Shown here one piece after another: positions 51,701-63,099 of a DNA stretch of 64,000 bases; positions within the stretch are counted from its first letter, which is position 1, and each line of letters starts with the position of its first letter. Made by a program: the position numbers and the translations under genes. The notes below the pieces were generated by a model. The model saw only the letters and a list, made by a program, of their open reading frames with translations, was not told where the DNA came from and ran no database searches. The stretch comes from Telmatactis stephensoni (taxonomy: Eukaryota > Cnidaria > Anthozoa > Actiniaria > Isophelliidae), in the NCBI GenBank assembly GCA_029948255.1, contig JALIZF010001618.1, positions 62,001 through 126,000 of the forward strand, given 5' to 3'.

Positions 51701-54341
51701 AACCACACTTTCATCTTAAATGCACTTACTTTTCAAGTTGTTTCTGTTTTATAAGTTGTAATGCCTGGAATAGGTAATCACATAGATAATATTAGACTTT
51801 TGTAGGTACAGGTATAGTTTCTTGAATGTGACTTTCACTGCAAATGTCAAATCTAGGTAATGTTTAGCAATGTGCAATTTAGTCCACAGTTTGCAAAGCA
51901 CTTTAATTTGGATATTTAAGTCCAGAAAAATCTAGCAATTGTAATTTTAAATTTCTGTTGCTAATTAGTTTCATTTTTTGTAAAGAATACACAAAAACAG
52001 ATTGCACAAACTGGTACACACTTACATCATTAAATATCTTTCTTGATGTTGACTTTTTACCATCCCACATCATGCAGTTAATGAATTTGCTATAAATGAA
52101 AACAATTCATGACTTTCATAAAAGATAATCACTGATTTATATTTAATATTTAGTATTAGAATGCATTATTAACTAATTTGTGCATGTACACATATGGAAA
52201 AGTGCATCATCCTGACATACAGTAATTCAGTAAATACTACAATAGGCCATATGCACCAACAGGTCACGTAACCCAAACTCCCCTAAATCAAGTGGCACCA
52301 TTAAAATACACGCCAGAAATAGAAAGAGCACCATGATATTAGTAAAAGTGGAAAGTTTATTATAAGCTCATAAGATGTAATACAGGAGAAATGACAGTAA
52401 ATTTAAGTTTGAATATTTTCTTAAGATTTGTTTTGGAAGAACAAGTTGGATGGCAAGCTTCAATGTGCTTTTTGGAACAATCTTATGAAAATATCTAAAT
52501 AAATCTTAAATTTGCTGTCATTTTTTCTCTAATTCATCTTATAAACCAAAACACTGCTGCATTTCTATCGAGAGAGCGGGATAATATATAATTTTTCAAC
52601 AAAATATGCTACAAATTTCTCAAATTATCAGTCGGCCAAATCTAATTAAGTAAAATAATGGGTTAAAACACTATAAGTGAAAGTCTTAAAACCAAATATA
52701 AGCATATTGAAGCTGTTAACTTAATCAGTGTCCTTACTTTGATAGCTCATCATCAAAAGCAGACTGTGATCTGTGTGAATCTGCAGCTTTGGGGATTTTT
52801 AAACTGTCTTCAGATTCTGTGCTGTAAATAAATGAGAACTACCATCAAAATATGTCTTTATAATATGAACTTGACCATATTTCATACTATTTGCATAGAA
52901 ACAATACTAAGTCAGCTAAACAAGGTGAAATAGAAATGCCCAAGAAATATAAACGTCCGAGTTTTACATTTTATTACAACTTAGATCCACAGTTATAAGA
53001 TGTTCTTTGGAGTTGCCTTAATCCTTTGAAAAAGACCACATTTCATACTTTACTCACTTCTAGCAACCTTGCATGCATTCAACCTGGATCGCATTTGTCT
53101 TGGATCACTCTCAAATCGATCTTAGACCACCCTCTAAAGCGAGCCAACTTAGATCGATCTCATATTGATTTAGAAAAATGATGAGCATTCACACTGAGAT
53201 CGCTTAATGTTTCTCAGATCAATCTAAAACTGTAGTGTGAATGGCCCCTAAGCTAGTGACCTCTGATCAAACTCTAAATTCTGATTTGACGCAGCATACA
53301 TGTAACAAGATTTTTAAAGAGAACTTAGTATTTGATACTAAGACATTACAGTGAGTAACTTACTCTGTTTTTTTTGCAGGGGCCTCCTCAGTTATGCCAA
53401 ACTCAGCCAAAACAAATTAATGCAAACAATACATGTATGTTGTTCTTACCAATTAAAGGTGGTGCAGTGTAAATTTATATGTAACCAAATGGGCCCAGTC
53501 CCCCTCCCTTCCCTTCCTCCCTGCCGACCCTCTCCCTTCAAGAGCTAGCCAAGCATGTTATTACGTGTAGAACATCCACAACCTAGAAACATTCAAACAT
53601 CCATAAATTATGATATGCACTTACATGATCTTTGACAAATCTGGTATATTGCTTTTATTGAAATTTGTTTGATATTCTGTTACTATCGATGAGAGATGTT
53701 GGTGTTCCACTTTACCAGAAACTGATGACAAACTTGATGTTCGAATGGTGGAATGCATACTGCCAGTTTAACAAAATTGACTTTAAATTGACTTTAATCA
53801 GTACAATTACAAATAATATTAATGAGCTACAAAATTAACATTTTACATTACGCTTGAAAATAAGACATAAACGTTACATTTGTCAGTGTAAATGCAGCTT
53901 TAGCTTCATAATAGAGTAGCAAACAAGAACAAAAACAAAAAACTAAGCTTACAGTTGTAAGTTATATGACATTTCAAAACTCAAGTTCAAGTGAACTGAA
54001 AAAGAAGTACATAGTACTACAAAATACACGTTGAAAGTGACGGATAAAAGACACTGTATTATGCTTGAATCGCAAAGTTTACTAAGTATGCTTCAAAATA
54101 TAAAACATTTACAAATGATTGCAGCACGAAGGTGTAAAGAAGGGGGACCATCAACACGAGTGATCACAGAAATCTACGAAAAGTAAAAGGTAAGGAATTG
54201 AATTAACAAGAATTACCTCGACAGTACAGGTAGAACATTTCTGGTAGTGTCCAAGTGACATCGCTTGAAGATAAAGCTAAGAAACGGATTATTTATACGA
54301 AGACTTGTCGACCACAAAATTCTAGTCAATTTAGCCGCCAT
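48723..54341 (-). CDS. MRPS7: Mitochondrial small ribosomal subunit protein uS7m (MRPS7), 8 exons
   Basis: Exons (minus): 54341-54217, 53759-53625, 52821-52738, 52089-52026, 51764-51730, 50988-50862, 50323-50180, 48803-48723; 795 nt, 264 aa, phases consistent. Seen: an Arg/Ser-rich, acid-poor N-terminus (MAAKLTRILWSTSLRINN) typical of a mitochondrial presequence; a non-conserved spacer; then the S7 fold: KFINCMMWDGKK, VIFHQAVENVKPVVG, RRQFFAIKWIIEAAR, and the C-terminal DLHKTAEANRAFAHYRWW, matching the bacterial S7 ending. Known role: binds the 3' domain of the small-subunit rRNA and nucleates head assembly in the mitoribosome. Exons are tiny (35-144 nt) and spread over 5.6 kb of repeat-filled introns; the last intron (48804-50179) holds a hairpin MITE. 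Head-to-head with MSH4. The start is fixed by AAGATGGCGGC and by the targeting-like peptide. Confidence 0.95.
49559..49820. mobile_element. Hairpin MITE, about 262 bp, in the last MRPS7 intron
   Basis: Arms of about 120 bp (AATAGTCCAGTTTCCAGTTA ... CCCATGGGAGTAAAC) around a (CAAAA)n loop at 49680-49705. Confidence 0.88.
50380..50510. mobile_element. PIF/Harbinger-type MITE with TTA duplication
   Basis: GGCCTAGTTCAAACGTCG / mirror GAACTAGGCC flanked by TTA on both sides; about 125 bp, MRPS7 intron. Confidence 0.75.
51003..51320 (-). mobile_element. Hairpin MITE family P2, copy 2
   Basis: Inverted relative to 46952-47246; decayed hairpin then CCAATCAGAG at 51220 and 51291. It sits end-to-end with P1 copy 3. 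Confidence 0.72.
51322..51650 (+). mobile_element. Hairpin MITE family P1, copy 3
   Basis: Apex GAGGCGTAGCCGAG at 51411-51424; carries a duplication of CATCTTCCAGAGT around 51462-51498. MRPS7 intron. Confidence 0.85.
52241..52575. mobile_element. Decayed, truncated copy of palindrome family P4
   Basis: Starts AATAGGCCATATGCACCAAC like 22744. The right end lacks the last 90 bp or so. MRPS7 intron 3. Confidence 0.75.
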
Positions 54342-54344
54342 CTT
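54334..54344 (-). promoter_or_regulatory. YY1-like motif over the MRPS7 start codon
   Basis: AAGATGGCGGC on the minus strand, identical to the 11 bases at the RUVBL2 start. Confidence 0.55.
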
Positions 54345-54938
54345 GGGACTGAAGATTTCCACAGGAAACCCGTGTTTTCCAAATTCCGAATTCCCAAATT
54401 TCCCAGTGTTTCACCGGGCACAGGTATCCCAAATTGTTTGAACTTTGAAAAAGTCTAAAAGTTCCAAAAGTTTATTCGCTTATATTTTTATTATTTCTGG
54501 CAAATTTTGGAAATTACATTTGACAGTTGATAATCATGCATGCGCTCTTTTCCTTCTATAGAAGAGCTCATATTTGTCCTTTTTGCGGGTGTTGCCTGCA
54601 GTACCGGAAGAGATGGAAAATAGGAAACCGGAAATTACGAAGTATTTTTTTTCGTTCTTGGCGGGAAAACTAAAATGCGCGCGCGCGCGCAAAATTCAGA
54701 GCCCAGATCAGACTTTTTAGGACTTGCAGACGGGGCCGGAGACGTGACTGCAACAAAAACTTTCGATGATTTGAAAGACACTGAAAACTGAGGGTATTAT
54801 TTTTAGAGAGGATAAAACTGCAGTGAAACCTACGGAACTAGTTTATGTCGTTAAGCTACCAGCTCAAATTAGAGTAAAAATATCAGGAAAAGAAGCAAAG
54901 TTTGTTCTACGAGGACGGTGTTTTTTTAGAGAAGAGTC
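54342..54938. promoter_or_regulatory. Divergent MRPS7/MSH4 intergenic promoter region
   Basis: About 600 bp between two divergent start codons. Seen: CCGGAAG at 54604-54610 and CCGGAA at 54628-54633 (ETS-type cores), TTGGCGGGAAA at 54658-54668 (an excellent E2F-type site) and a short CG-repeat run near 54677-54690, with no TATA box recognised. ETS sites are common in mitoribosomal promoters and E2F-type sites are known at germline genes; use by either gene is inferred. Confidence 0.5.
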
Positions 54939-57900
54939 ATGTGTGCAGCGACGAGGCAAGCAAAATATGGTAAAAAGTTTATAATTTGCTTTTTTCAGTT
55001 ACGGAGCGTGTCACGTTTTAGTTAAATTGAAGCTTTTGGTGTTGTTTTTGTTGTTGCAGCCTTGTCCTTATCCCATTTTGAGTAATAGTTTGTAATTTTT
55101 CAGACTTTGATTTTAATTCAACGCCATTTGATGCTGCAATTCCAGCGAAGATGTCTTCCTCGTCTTCGTTTCTGTCAACTTTTGGTCCAAATTTGCCGAC
55201 CCGGACGCCACGTAAAACGTTGTCGACATCAAGTAGATGTTTCAGTTCATCTTCAAGGTTAGAAGTCAACTTAAATTGTTTTTAATTATTCCAGGTTTTA
55301 CATTAATTAACGGCAAAGCGAATTCAAAGACTCGAATAGCGAATTTTAATAAGTCCGCGTACGGGAGTCTTTGAATTCGCTTTGCCGTTAAGCTCGCGAA
55401 ATGTTTGCAAAAATAGTTCTTCAAACTCAGTCCGAAACAAATAGTATCCCTTTTTTAACGTTTTATTCTGCAGGTATGCGATACTATTAAGGTAGTTCGG
55501 GACCCTTGCTACTGCGCATCTCCGCGCGCATTCGAGCGCGCGCACTTTTATTAAAGAACATTCGCTTGTCCGTGGGAAGTCTGGGCACTAGTGAGTCAGC
55601 GATTGCAAACCGAAGAAATTCATTTTTTGGTGAAGAAAAATAGTACTTTATCGACCAGATTCTGCAAACAAATTTATCAAAACATGTTGTGCACCGTGTA
55701 AAGTAGGAGAAAAAGTTCGAACTATAAAATTTAGCGAATTTTTGTGAGTCGAAAAGGAGCAGAGAACAACGCTAAAATGGCTAATTTTTTGTGTTCGTTT
55801 TCGAAGATTTTTACCCTTTGTTCTTCTCTAACTCTTTAAACAATACGGTGACCCCCTGATTTTATGAATAATTTATGCTCATAATTTTATAAACTTTTCG
55901 TATAAAGAAAAAAAAGAATACTTCTATCGTTTCGATTTTGAGTAAATTTATCATTTTTCTGTCTGATCCTTCAAAAACGTGTATTCTGGAAGGCCATTTT
56001 TCGCATATTATTGTTGATCTTTCGCTTCTTTGCAAATTGTTCGGCAACAACTTAGTTCCAAGTGTTTTTTTGCATCCCAGGCTATCATTATGTTTGCTTT
56101 TAAATACATTTGGTTGTTCCAAAATTCTTATAATTTGACCAGATATCGCGAGGCCATTTTTCGAAAAAAGATCCCCAAACACCCCACATCTCCCCCCTCA
56201 TATCTCAAGAGTGACCTCGGTGACCCCCCATTTTTATTTTACATTTTATTTCCTCCTATGCTCCTCTTTCTTTGTAGGAATTTTGAAGGCAAGTTTATCG
56301 TAAAAATTCATGAGTCCCGAACTACCTTAAGTTGTAATAAATATGATCGAAGTCCTAATATTGACATTTGATCGAGTTGTGCGCGACATGAGTCGCTCGT
56401 CCACTGTGTACAGACCACAGGCAGCCCAAGCTCTTAACTTGTAATATTTACATACTTATTAACGGTAATATTTTGAAAACATGTAAAATGTAATTTTTTC
56501 AAATAAATTTTACATACCTCAATTCCTTGTTATTTTTTTTTTATCCCTGACGCAGTTTGAAGCCATTTGGTGGAGTTTTCACGGAGTTATAGTAATTTTT
56601 CTCCCCTATAATTTTTCTCCCCCTACTACTAGCTACTAAGGGGGAGAAAAATTACTATAACTCCGTGAAAACTCCACCAAATGGCTTCAAACTTCGTCAG
56701 GGATAAAAAAAACAACAACAACAAAAAAAAAACCAACAACAACAACAACAACAACAAAAAAAAAACAAGAAATTGAGGTATGTAAAGTTTATTTGAAAAA
56801 AATACATTTTACATGTTTTCAAAATATTACCATTAATAAGTACGTAAATATTACAAGTTAAGAACTTGGGCTGCCTGTGTACAGACTCGTAGAATTACTC
56901 TGAATCAGTTTAACATAACTTACAAGAATCGCTTACTCAATCTTAAGGAATATAAAACGCGCGCGCATGTCTCTGTACTGTGATATAAACACGTTATGGA
57001 AGATGTAGAGCAAGAGAAAAGCAAGCTTAGGAACACGAGGCGTAGCCGAGTGTTTCTCTTGCTTTTTGAGTGCTCTACATCTTCCAGAGTGTTTACATCA
57101 CAGTACAGAGACATAAACGATCGTTTTATATTGCTTTTATAAAATATTTTCGACGTTTTTTTTGGCGAGCCATGTCTCTGTCCTCTGATACAAACATGGT
57201 AGCCAGCCAATCAGCGCGCGCGTTATATCTCAAATATCATGAATATCTTATAATAGGGAACACAACAGAGCAAAAGAAAGGAAAGCAATATAAAACAACC
57301 AAAAGCAACGGAAAAAAAACGAAAATAGAAGAACATAACTATTCACGGCAAACAAACAAGCAATGCCCCAATGGCAGTAAAATTTGCGCTGCTCAGTGAC
57401 CGTTTTCATTACAAAGAAAGAAGAGTACATATTTTACTGAATAATATTCAGTGTTATCACATAACTGATTATGTTTTTCTTTTTTTTTTCTTTTTCTTTT
57501 CTTTTTTTTTTTTTTGGTCAGCTCGTGTTTTCAAGGAGCAGCTTTGAAGACCCCTGGTTCTAGTAGTAGATCATCTCATCAAACGCCGAGCTCTAAGCGT
57601 ACTCCACATTGTGGCACTACCCCAGGCGTTATGCCATCCTCAGTTATTGTTGGTAGGTAGAAATCATAGATCATGAAACGAAAACAAGGAGGCAAGGAAA
57701 AAAAACCAGCAGAAATGTGATGATGAGAATGAAAGAAGGAAAGTGAATAGAAAAAGTGGCAGAAAATATATATCTCGACTTGTGTCGAAAACAACCACGT
57801 ACCACAAAGTGTCGGTATACGACGGATCTATTAGAAGATCTAATTGAATACGTATATTGTTTCTCAAATTAGAAAAAGTGGGAACGAGTGATTGAATGAA

Positions 57901-60900
57901 ATGAAATGATTAATTTATAAATTTACAATTAGTAAACTAATTAGCTGAATAACTGAACGAATAAATCGATAGATGGATAAGTGAGTGAATAAATTAACGA
58001 ATCAATCAATCAATCAATGATCAAATGGATGAACGAATTGATATCAAAGTGATATGTGAGAATAGAAGTGAACAAAGAAATGAACGACCAAGTGAAGGAT
58101 ACTAAAAATCGGCCTCGCTACGAATGAAATAATTAACTGATTTGTCACTGATTCTCAAGCCATTGTAGAAGGAAGGGGACTTGCTCGTGGAGAAATCGGG
58201 ATATCTAGCATCGATCTCAAAAAGCCGGAACTCGTTCTTTCTCAGGTAACCATCAATATCTTTAATATGAGTAATATAAAAATTTTGATTGTGTGGCAAA
58301 TACAGTCCTGAGAGTCTTGTCGTTGTTAATCGTCTAGTAATAGTTAATAATGCTTCCTGACATGTAATTATATTGTTTTTTATGATAATAGTTTTCAGAT
58401 AGTCAGACATATGTAAAAGTTCTTACAAGATTACAGATACTGCAGCCCATTGAGGTATTTAATTAATTATGCCAATTAACTTACGGTAGATGTAGTCCCA
58501 CTTCTGACAGGTCTGTTTTATAATTAGATTATAATGCCAAGCACAGCTTGTGAAAATGGAAATATGTCAAAACTATTCAAACTGTTGAGTGAGCAGTTCT
58601 TGCACACAAATCTAGCTACTGTACAAAGGAAATATTTCAACGAAACAAAAGGTAAATTGTGATTGACGGATTTGTTAAGGGTGTACTGACATATAAAAAT
58701 TGTCCATTGCTAGGGACATTTGAAAATGCTCTAAAATGCCTCTAAATTGTCAAATCGCTTTCACATTTCAGGGGTGGATCCAGGGGGGTGTCCATAGGTG
58801 CACCGGACATCCCCCTAGCGCAATAAGAGATGACGTCATCAGATTCCATTGTTAGGAAGCCGCCATCTTTGATGTGGCGTCATCTCTCAAGAGGCCTATT
58901 TGGGACACCCCCTTTGCAAAATCCTGGATCCGCCCCTGCATTTGTTAGTTTGTCTTTATTTAACATTTATGACGTCAATGCATGACGTCATCACATGATA
59001 CAACTAACAAGACGCACATAGTGCGTTTACTCGTGCCCAAGTGGAATTCAGTCAGGCGTGAGAATGAGCTAGGCAGTAGGACATCTCTCATACCTGCCTA
59101 ATCATAGAAAATTAGTTCGACTCCCTGTGACATCGTTTCGCCTACTATTTACATGAGTCAGCTCTCATATTATGGACACTCCAGTATAACGGTTGCCGCA
59201 CTACTACGGAAAGAAGTTAAATACCCGACATAGAAATATACGTACGAGGGCGCATTTGAAAATATCTGGAAAAATAAATATGTCAGAAACTAGGCAGTTT
59301 AGTCATGTTTTGAGTTCGGTACTGAAGCGGAATATTTGTCAGCTTCGTCGCCAAACTGATTTGAACTCATGAAAGTATCGGTCTCGATCCTGATTTTCCG
59401 ATGAAGAGGCTTAAATTTTACCTTGGTATAGACTCACGTGAAGCTGCTTATATCGCAATGACTGTATTTATAGTGCACTTTTAAATGGAAATTAGGTTAT
59501 TAAATGTCCGTGGCTCGTGAGAAATCCTGCATGTTTTCCTGTGAACTTTCTGGAACGTGCGCTGCCTCGTTTTCATGCCTGCCTCGTTTTCATGGCACAT
59601 TCTCGACTACGACGATAGACTTATAGACTGATAGATATAGAAAGCCTAAACCTAGACTCGGGCCGGCCTACGGCCTGGGCACGAGTAATTAAATAGAGAT
59701 GTTAATCTATACTGAATAGGGCTAGAGGAAATCAAACATCTTTGTGCACCTGAATACAGCACAGTTGAAATGGAAGTTTCGTCAAAGTAAGTACGTATTA
59801 GTTATGAACTTAATTACAATAAAATAAATATCAAATATATGTTGAAATTGTTTTTCCTTTTTGATATTTCAGGTACTATTGCTTGGCTACTACAGCGGTA
59901 AGTGATCAGTTTCATCAACTATACTGGCTCTAGTTCAGCAAAACTTCAATTAACTTGACTGCCGAAGACTATACATACACTGTATAGTACATGTGTAGGG
60001 GTGGGAAGGAGGGGGGGGGGGGGGGGGTTCAGTTCTTGTGCCACTCTTTACAACAAGCTTGCTAAGAGAGCAAATCTACGGGTCATCCTCTCTGGCACAC
60101 TGTTACCTGTTACACTGTTTCCATCCAGTCGAAATTCAATATTCTTACCTACAAATGCAAGGAGGGTGTCGGACTAGAAGGACAGTACTACTACTACTAT
60201 ATATGACATCCTACAGCAGTTAAAGTGGGACTGAAACTACCAGAAACAGCTTTAAAAGAAATCTTGATAAGTGGCTATCGGACAATGCTCCATAACTTGT
60301 TCTTTTTGTCTTTGAGTAACTATATTGCTTCCTTAATCATCTAATATTTTATATTTATTGTATATTTATATATTTGTACCATACGGACTTTCATATAAAG
60401 AAGATTTTAACTTTTGAAACTATCGTATTGAAATAAAGGTGCATTCATTCATTCATCTGGTACTTCTATAGGCATTTTCTATGTAGGCAGCGTCGCCAAC
60501 AAAATTAAAGACTATACCAGACAAAGCAGCAAACTAACCGCATGCTCCAAGGAGTGAGCGCATGAGCATGAAGCTGCAGTTTTGTATCGATGGACTGTTA
60601 TCTTCCCGTTAGTTTTGATTATTCAGATAATCACGTTATAACGAACTCCTACACAATGATGACGATCCCTGCTATCCTGACCCTGCTAAAACGAGCCTAT
60701 TTCCTCTTTTGCGCCGTCAAACAAGAACACAGTCCGCCTGCCCACTTTGCTATGTAGAGGTTTTATTGTACTATTGTCTTCAAAGATATGTTGATGTGAG
60801 ACCTGATCGTACAGCTAGTTGATGATTTGGGTCGATTAATCTGGCGTTCTTATAATTCTTTTTGCTTAACAGGCGCTGCTGAAGTATATAGAGTACATAC

Positions 60901-61480
60901 AAAACATTGTGTATGCATCGAACTCTTTAAAAGTCATCTTTAAAGGAAGTGACCAAACAACAACAATTGGTAAGAAACATCGGATGTGCACCTAATGGAA
61001 AAAGGATGAAGTCTGAAAGAATAAACCGGGTGGTTACGTTGACTTGGAAATTTGATGGGTTGGCAATTTATTCAGTGAAATTCAATCACTATTGAAAAGG
61101 TTCGCAAATGTTCTAATAAATGGATGCTCCTTGGCTTACTTGCTTTGAGATTGAGGCTCGATTCTCCACGCTCTCAAAACATTTTTGAAATTTAAGAATA
61201 AGAAATGAATAAGAGGATTTTGGTAAGAGTTTAAAGACGCCACTTTGGAGTTATTGAAATAAATTACTCCTATTTTGACAGATGTTTCAACAGCAAGAAA
61301 CCTTGAACTGATTCAAAATGCTAGAGACATCAAAAGTGAACACTGCTTGTTTGGAATCATGAACTATACCAAGACTGCTGGAGGGTGTAAGGATATCAAT
61401 ATATTCTAAAACCATGCATATGGTGTGTCTGTTTTTGATGTCCATATCATTTTACAAACAATCAAACCAACAGACGGACG

Positions 61481-61518
<38 letters not shown>

Positions 61519-61533
61519 AAGGCAGACAGACAA

Positions 61534-61566
<33 letters not shown>

Positions 61567-63099
61567 AGTAGAGAAAGAGATAAAATAAACATACCAACAA
61601 ATATGGCGAACGGACGAGCCCAACCGCCAGCTACTACGCTAACCAAACCAAGTAAAACAAACGGAATAATATCATTAATATAGATATGTAGTAGATAAAG
61701 TCATAAATAAAATATTGACTTGTTTTGTTGTCATTTTCAGCTCGTTTATTGCGATCAAATATTCTTCAACCTCCAAACGGTATTTTTATTTCATAATCAC
61801 CACCGTTGAAAATGAACGATATCTGAGGCATATTGATTTCCTTTTGTCTGTCTTTCTTCAGATATCGAGACAATTAAGATGAGACTTGATTGCGTTACAG
61901 GTAAACCGACTCTTTTTCTTTTCTCTAAGGGTGCGCGCGTCATTTCATAATGTCATTCCGGGATGACATCGTCACAAGATAAGTTCCAGCTCGGGATGAA
62001 AAGACCTTTATGTCGTCCAGGGTAAAAGACTTGTTTAAACGGATTCTTGTTCCGGTCTCCATGGTAACGTCTCACTCGAAAACCTTGTAAAACTCATCCC
62101 CTGACGAACTCAGCCCGGGACGAAACGATAACAATCTCTCGTGTAAACGTACGCGATGCAACTTTTCGCACCACTGTGCGTAACACACTTGCATCGGTTT
62201 TCAGTTTCAGTTTCACTTTACTTGCACTTTTCAAGATAATATATATACATATTTTTACATAATAACCCATAAGAAATATACAAATATACATTAAGAAAAA
62301 AGAATTTGATAAATGTAAATTGTGCGTAGAGGCTAAAGTAGCTAAAGCTTTCGAGTTGGCCTCTACAACATGTAGTAGTCGAGAAACGAAAAAAAAAAAA
62401 AAAAAAAACCCAACCCAAAGCTGATAACCAAGAAAAATATATATATAATGGAAAGAATGAAGAAAATACTGATATTACAATATAAATATAAATTATTTCA
62501 AAATAGGGGATCGATTATATATTTCTTTATAATATTTTTAGTAATATTTTTATTTTATATTTCTTTATTTTATTTTTTTTGTAAAAGAAAGAGTGTATTC
62601 AACTCAATTTTGATCATTTAGTAGAATTTTTTGTATTCTTTTTTAAAAGACATATATGAAGACAGATTTAATGTTAGTTGGTATTTGCTGCCATATCCTT
62701 TAAGGCTGTACAGTAGAAACGTTTACGGACCATAATACTTCGTTCATGATACTGGCCTATAGAGGTTCATCGTGTGTCAGAGTTACGCGATATTGTTCCA
62801 GGTGTGGACACACGTGGTACATTTTTTGTTGCGCGCAATTAAATGTTCCAGAAAAAGTTACAAGCAAAGTTGCTTGGTGCATCGTGTGCGGGGCCCTTTA
62901 GTAGGAAGTAAGAATATGTAAATCAAACATTATTATTGTTTAAAACAAGTAAATTTACCCCATTGTTTTATTTCCTTGCAGAATTAACTGAAAAGGAGGT
63001 ATGTCCTGATGAATATAAATATCAATTGATGAGTTCATAATATTGATATAAACAACTATGCCTTTCTTCATCAGGAAGTGTTCTACAGTTTGCAGTCGG
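54939..63099 (+). CDS. MSH4: MutS homologue 4 (MSH4), N-terminal part, 14 exons, runs off the right edge
   Basis: Exons: 54939-54969, 55104-55257, 57522-57652, 58160-58245, 58392-58454, 58528-58651, 59720-59786, 59873-59897, 60873-60969, 61282-61386, 61741-61779, 61862-61900, 62982-62998, 63075-63099; 1003 nt, about 334 residues, phases consistent. Known role: with MSH5 forms a meiosis-specific clamp that stabilises Holliday-junction intermediates and promotes crossovers; it does not repair mismatches. Seen: a Ser/Thr/Pro-rich N-terminus, then the MutS connector-like start [34 protein letters not shown], the core block [20 protein letters not shown] followed by [20 protein letters not shown] and IKMRLDCVT. 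It lacks the mismatch-binding domain I, as MSH4 does. The ATPase domain lies outside the window. Exon 10 must use the donor after 61386 to keep frame. Exons 1-2 are less sure: exon 1 ([10 protein letters not shown]) rests only on an ATG, a GT donor and matching phase; an in-frame Met also exists in exon 2. Confidence 0.93.
55311..55387. mobile_element. 77-bp MITE with TTAA duplication (MSH4 intron 2)
   Basis: CGGCAAAGCGAATTCAAAGA / mirror, TTAA at 55307-55310 and 55388-55391. Confidence 0.82.
55501..56326. mobile_element. 826-bp DNA element with TTAA duplication (MSH4 intron 2)
   Basis: Ends GGTAGTTCGGGAC / GTCCCGAACTACC, TTAA at 55497-55500 and 56327-56330. No transposase frame; non-autonomous piggyBac/Kolobok type. 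Confidence 0.8.
56416..56878. mobile_element. hAT-type palindromic MITE, 463 bp, 8-bp duplication (MSH4 intron 2)
   Basis: Arms of about 215 bp beginning CACAGGCAGCCCAAG; GTACAGAC at 56408-56415 and 56879-56886. The two arms differ at few positions, apart from an expanded AAC tract at 56710-56765 in the right arm. Confidence 0.85.
56946..57254 (+). mobile_element. Hairpin MITE family P1, copy 4
   Basis: Apex GAGGCGTAGCCGAG at 57037-57050, CCAATCAGCGCGCGCG at 57207-57222. MSH4 intron 2, about 270 bp before exon 3. Confidence 0.87.
58769..58938. mobile_element. 170-bp hAT-like MITE with 5-bp duplication (MSH4 intron 6)
   Basis: CAGGGGTGGATCCAGG / GGATCCGCCCCTG, flanked by CATTT at 58764-58768 and 58939-58943. 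Confidence 0.78.
60010..60029. repeat. Poly-G tract
   Basis: Run of about 18 G on + in the MSH4 intron after exon 8. The length in the assembly may be unreliable. Confidence 0.8.
61486..61566. repeat. (GACA)n microsatellite
   Basis: Between MSH4 exons 10 and 11, with a few interruptions. Confidence 0.97.

Noticed and set aside
55018..55269. 83-codon minus-strand frame with acidic, plausible-looking sequence
   Set aside because: It is the antisense of MSH4 exon 2 (55104-55257), which has a proper acceptor, donor and phase on the plus strand.
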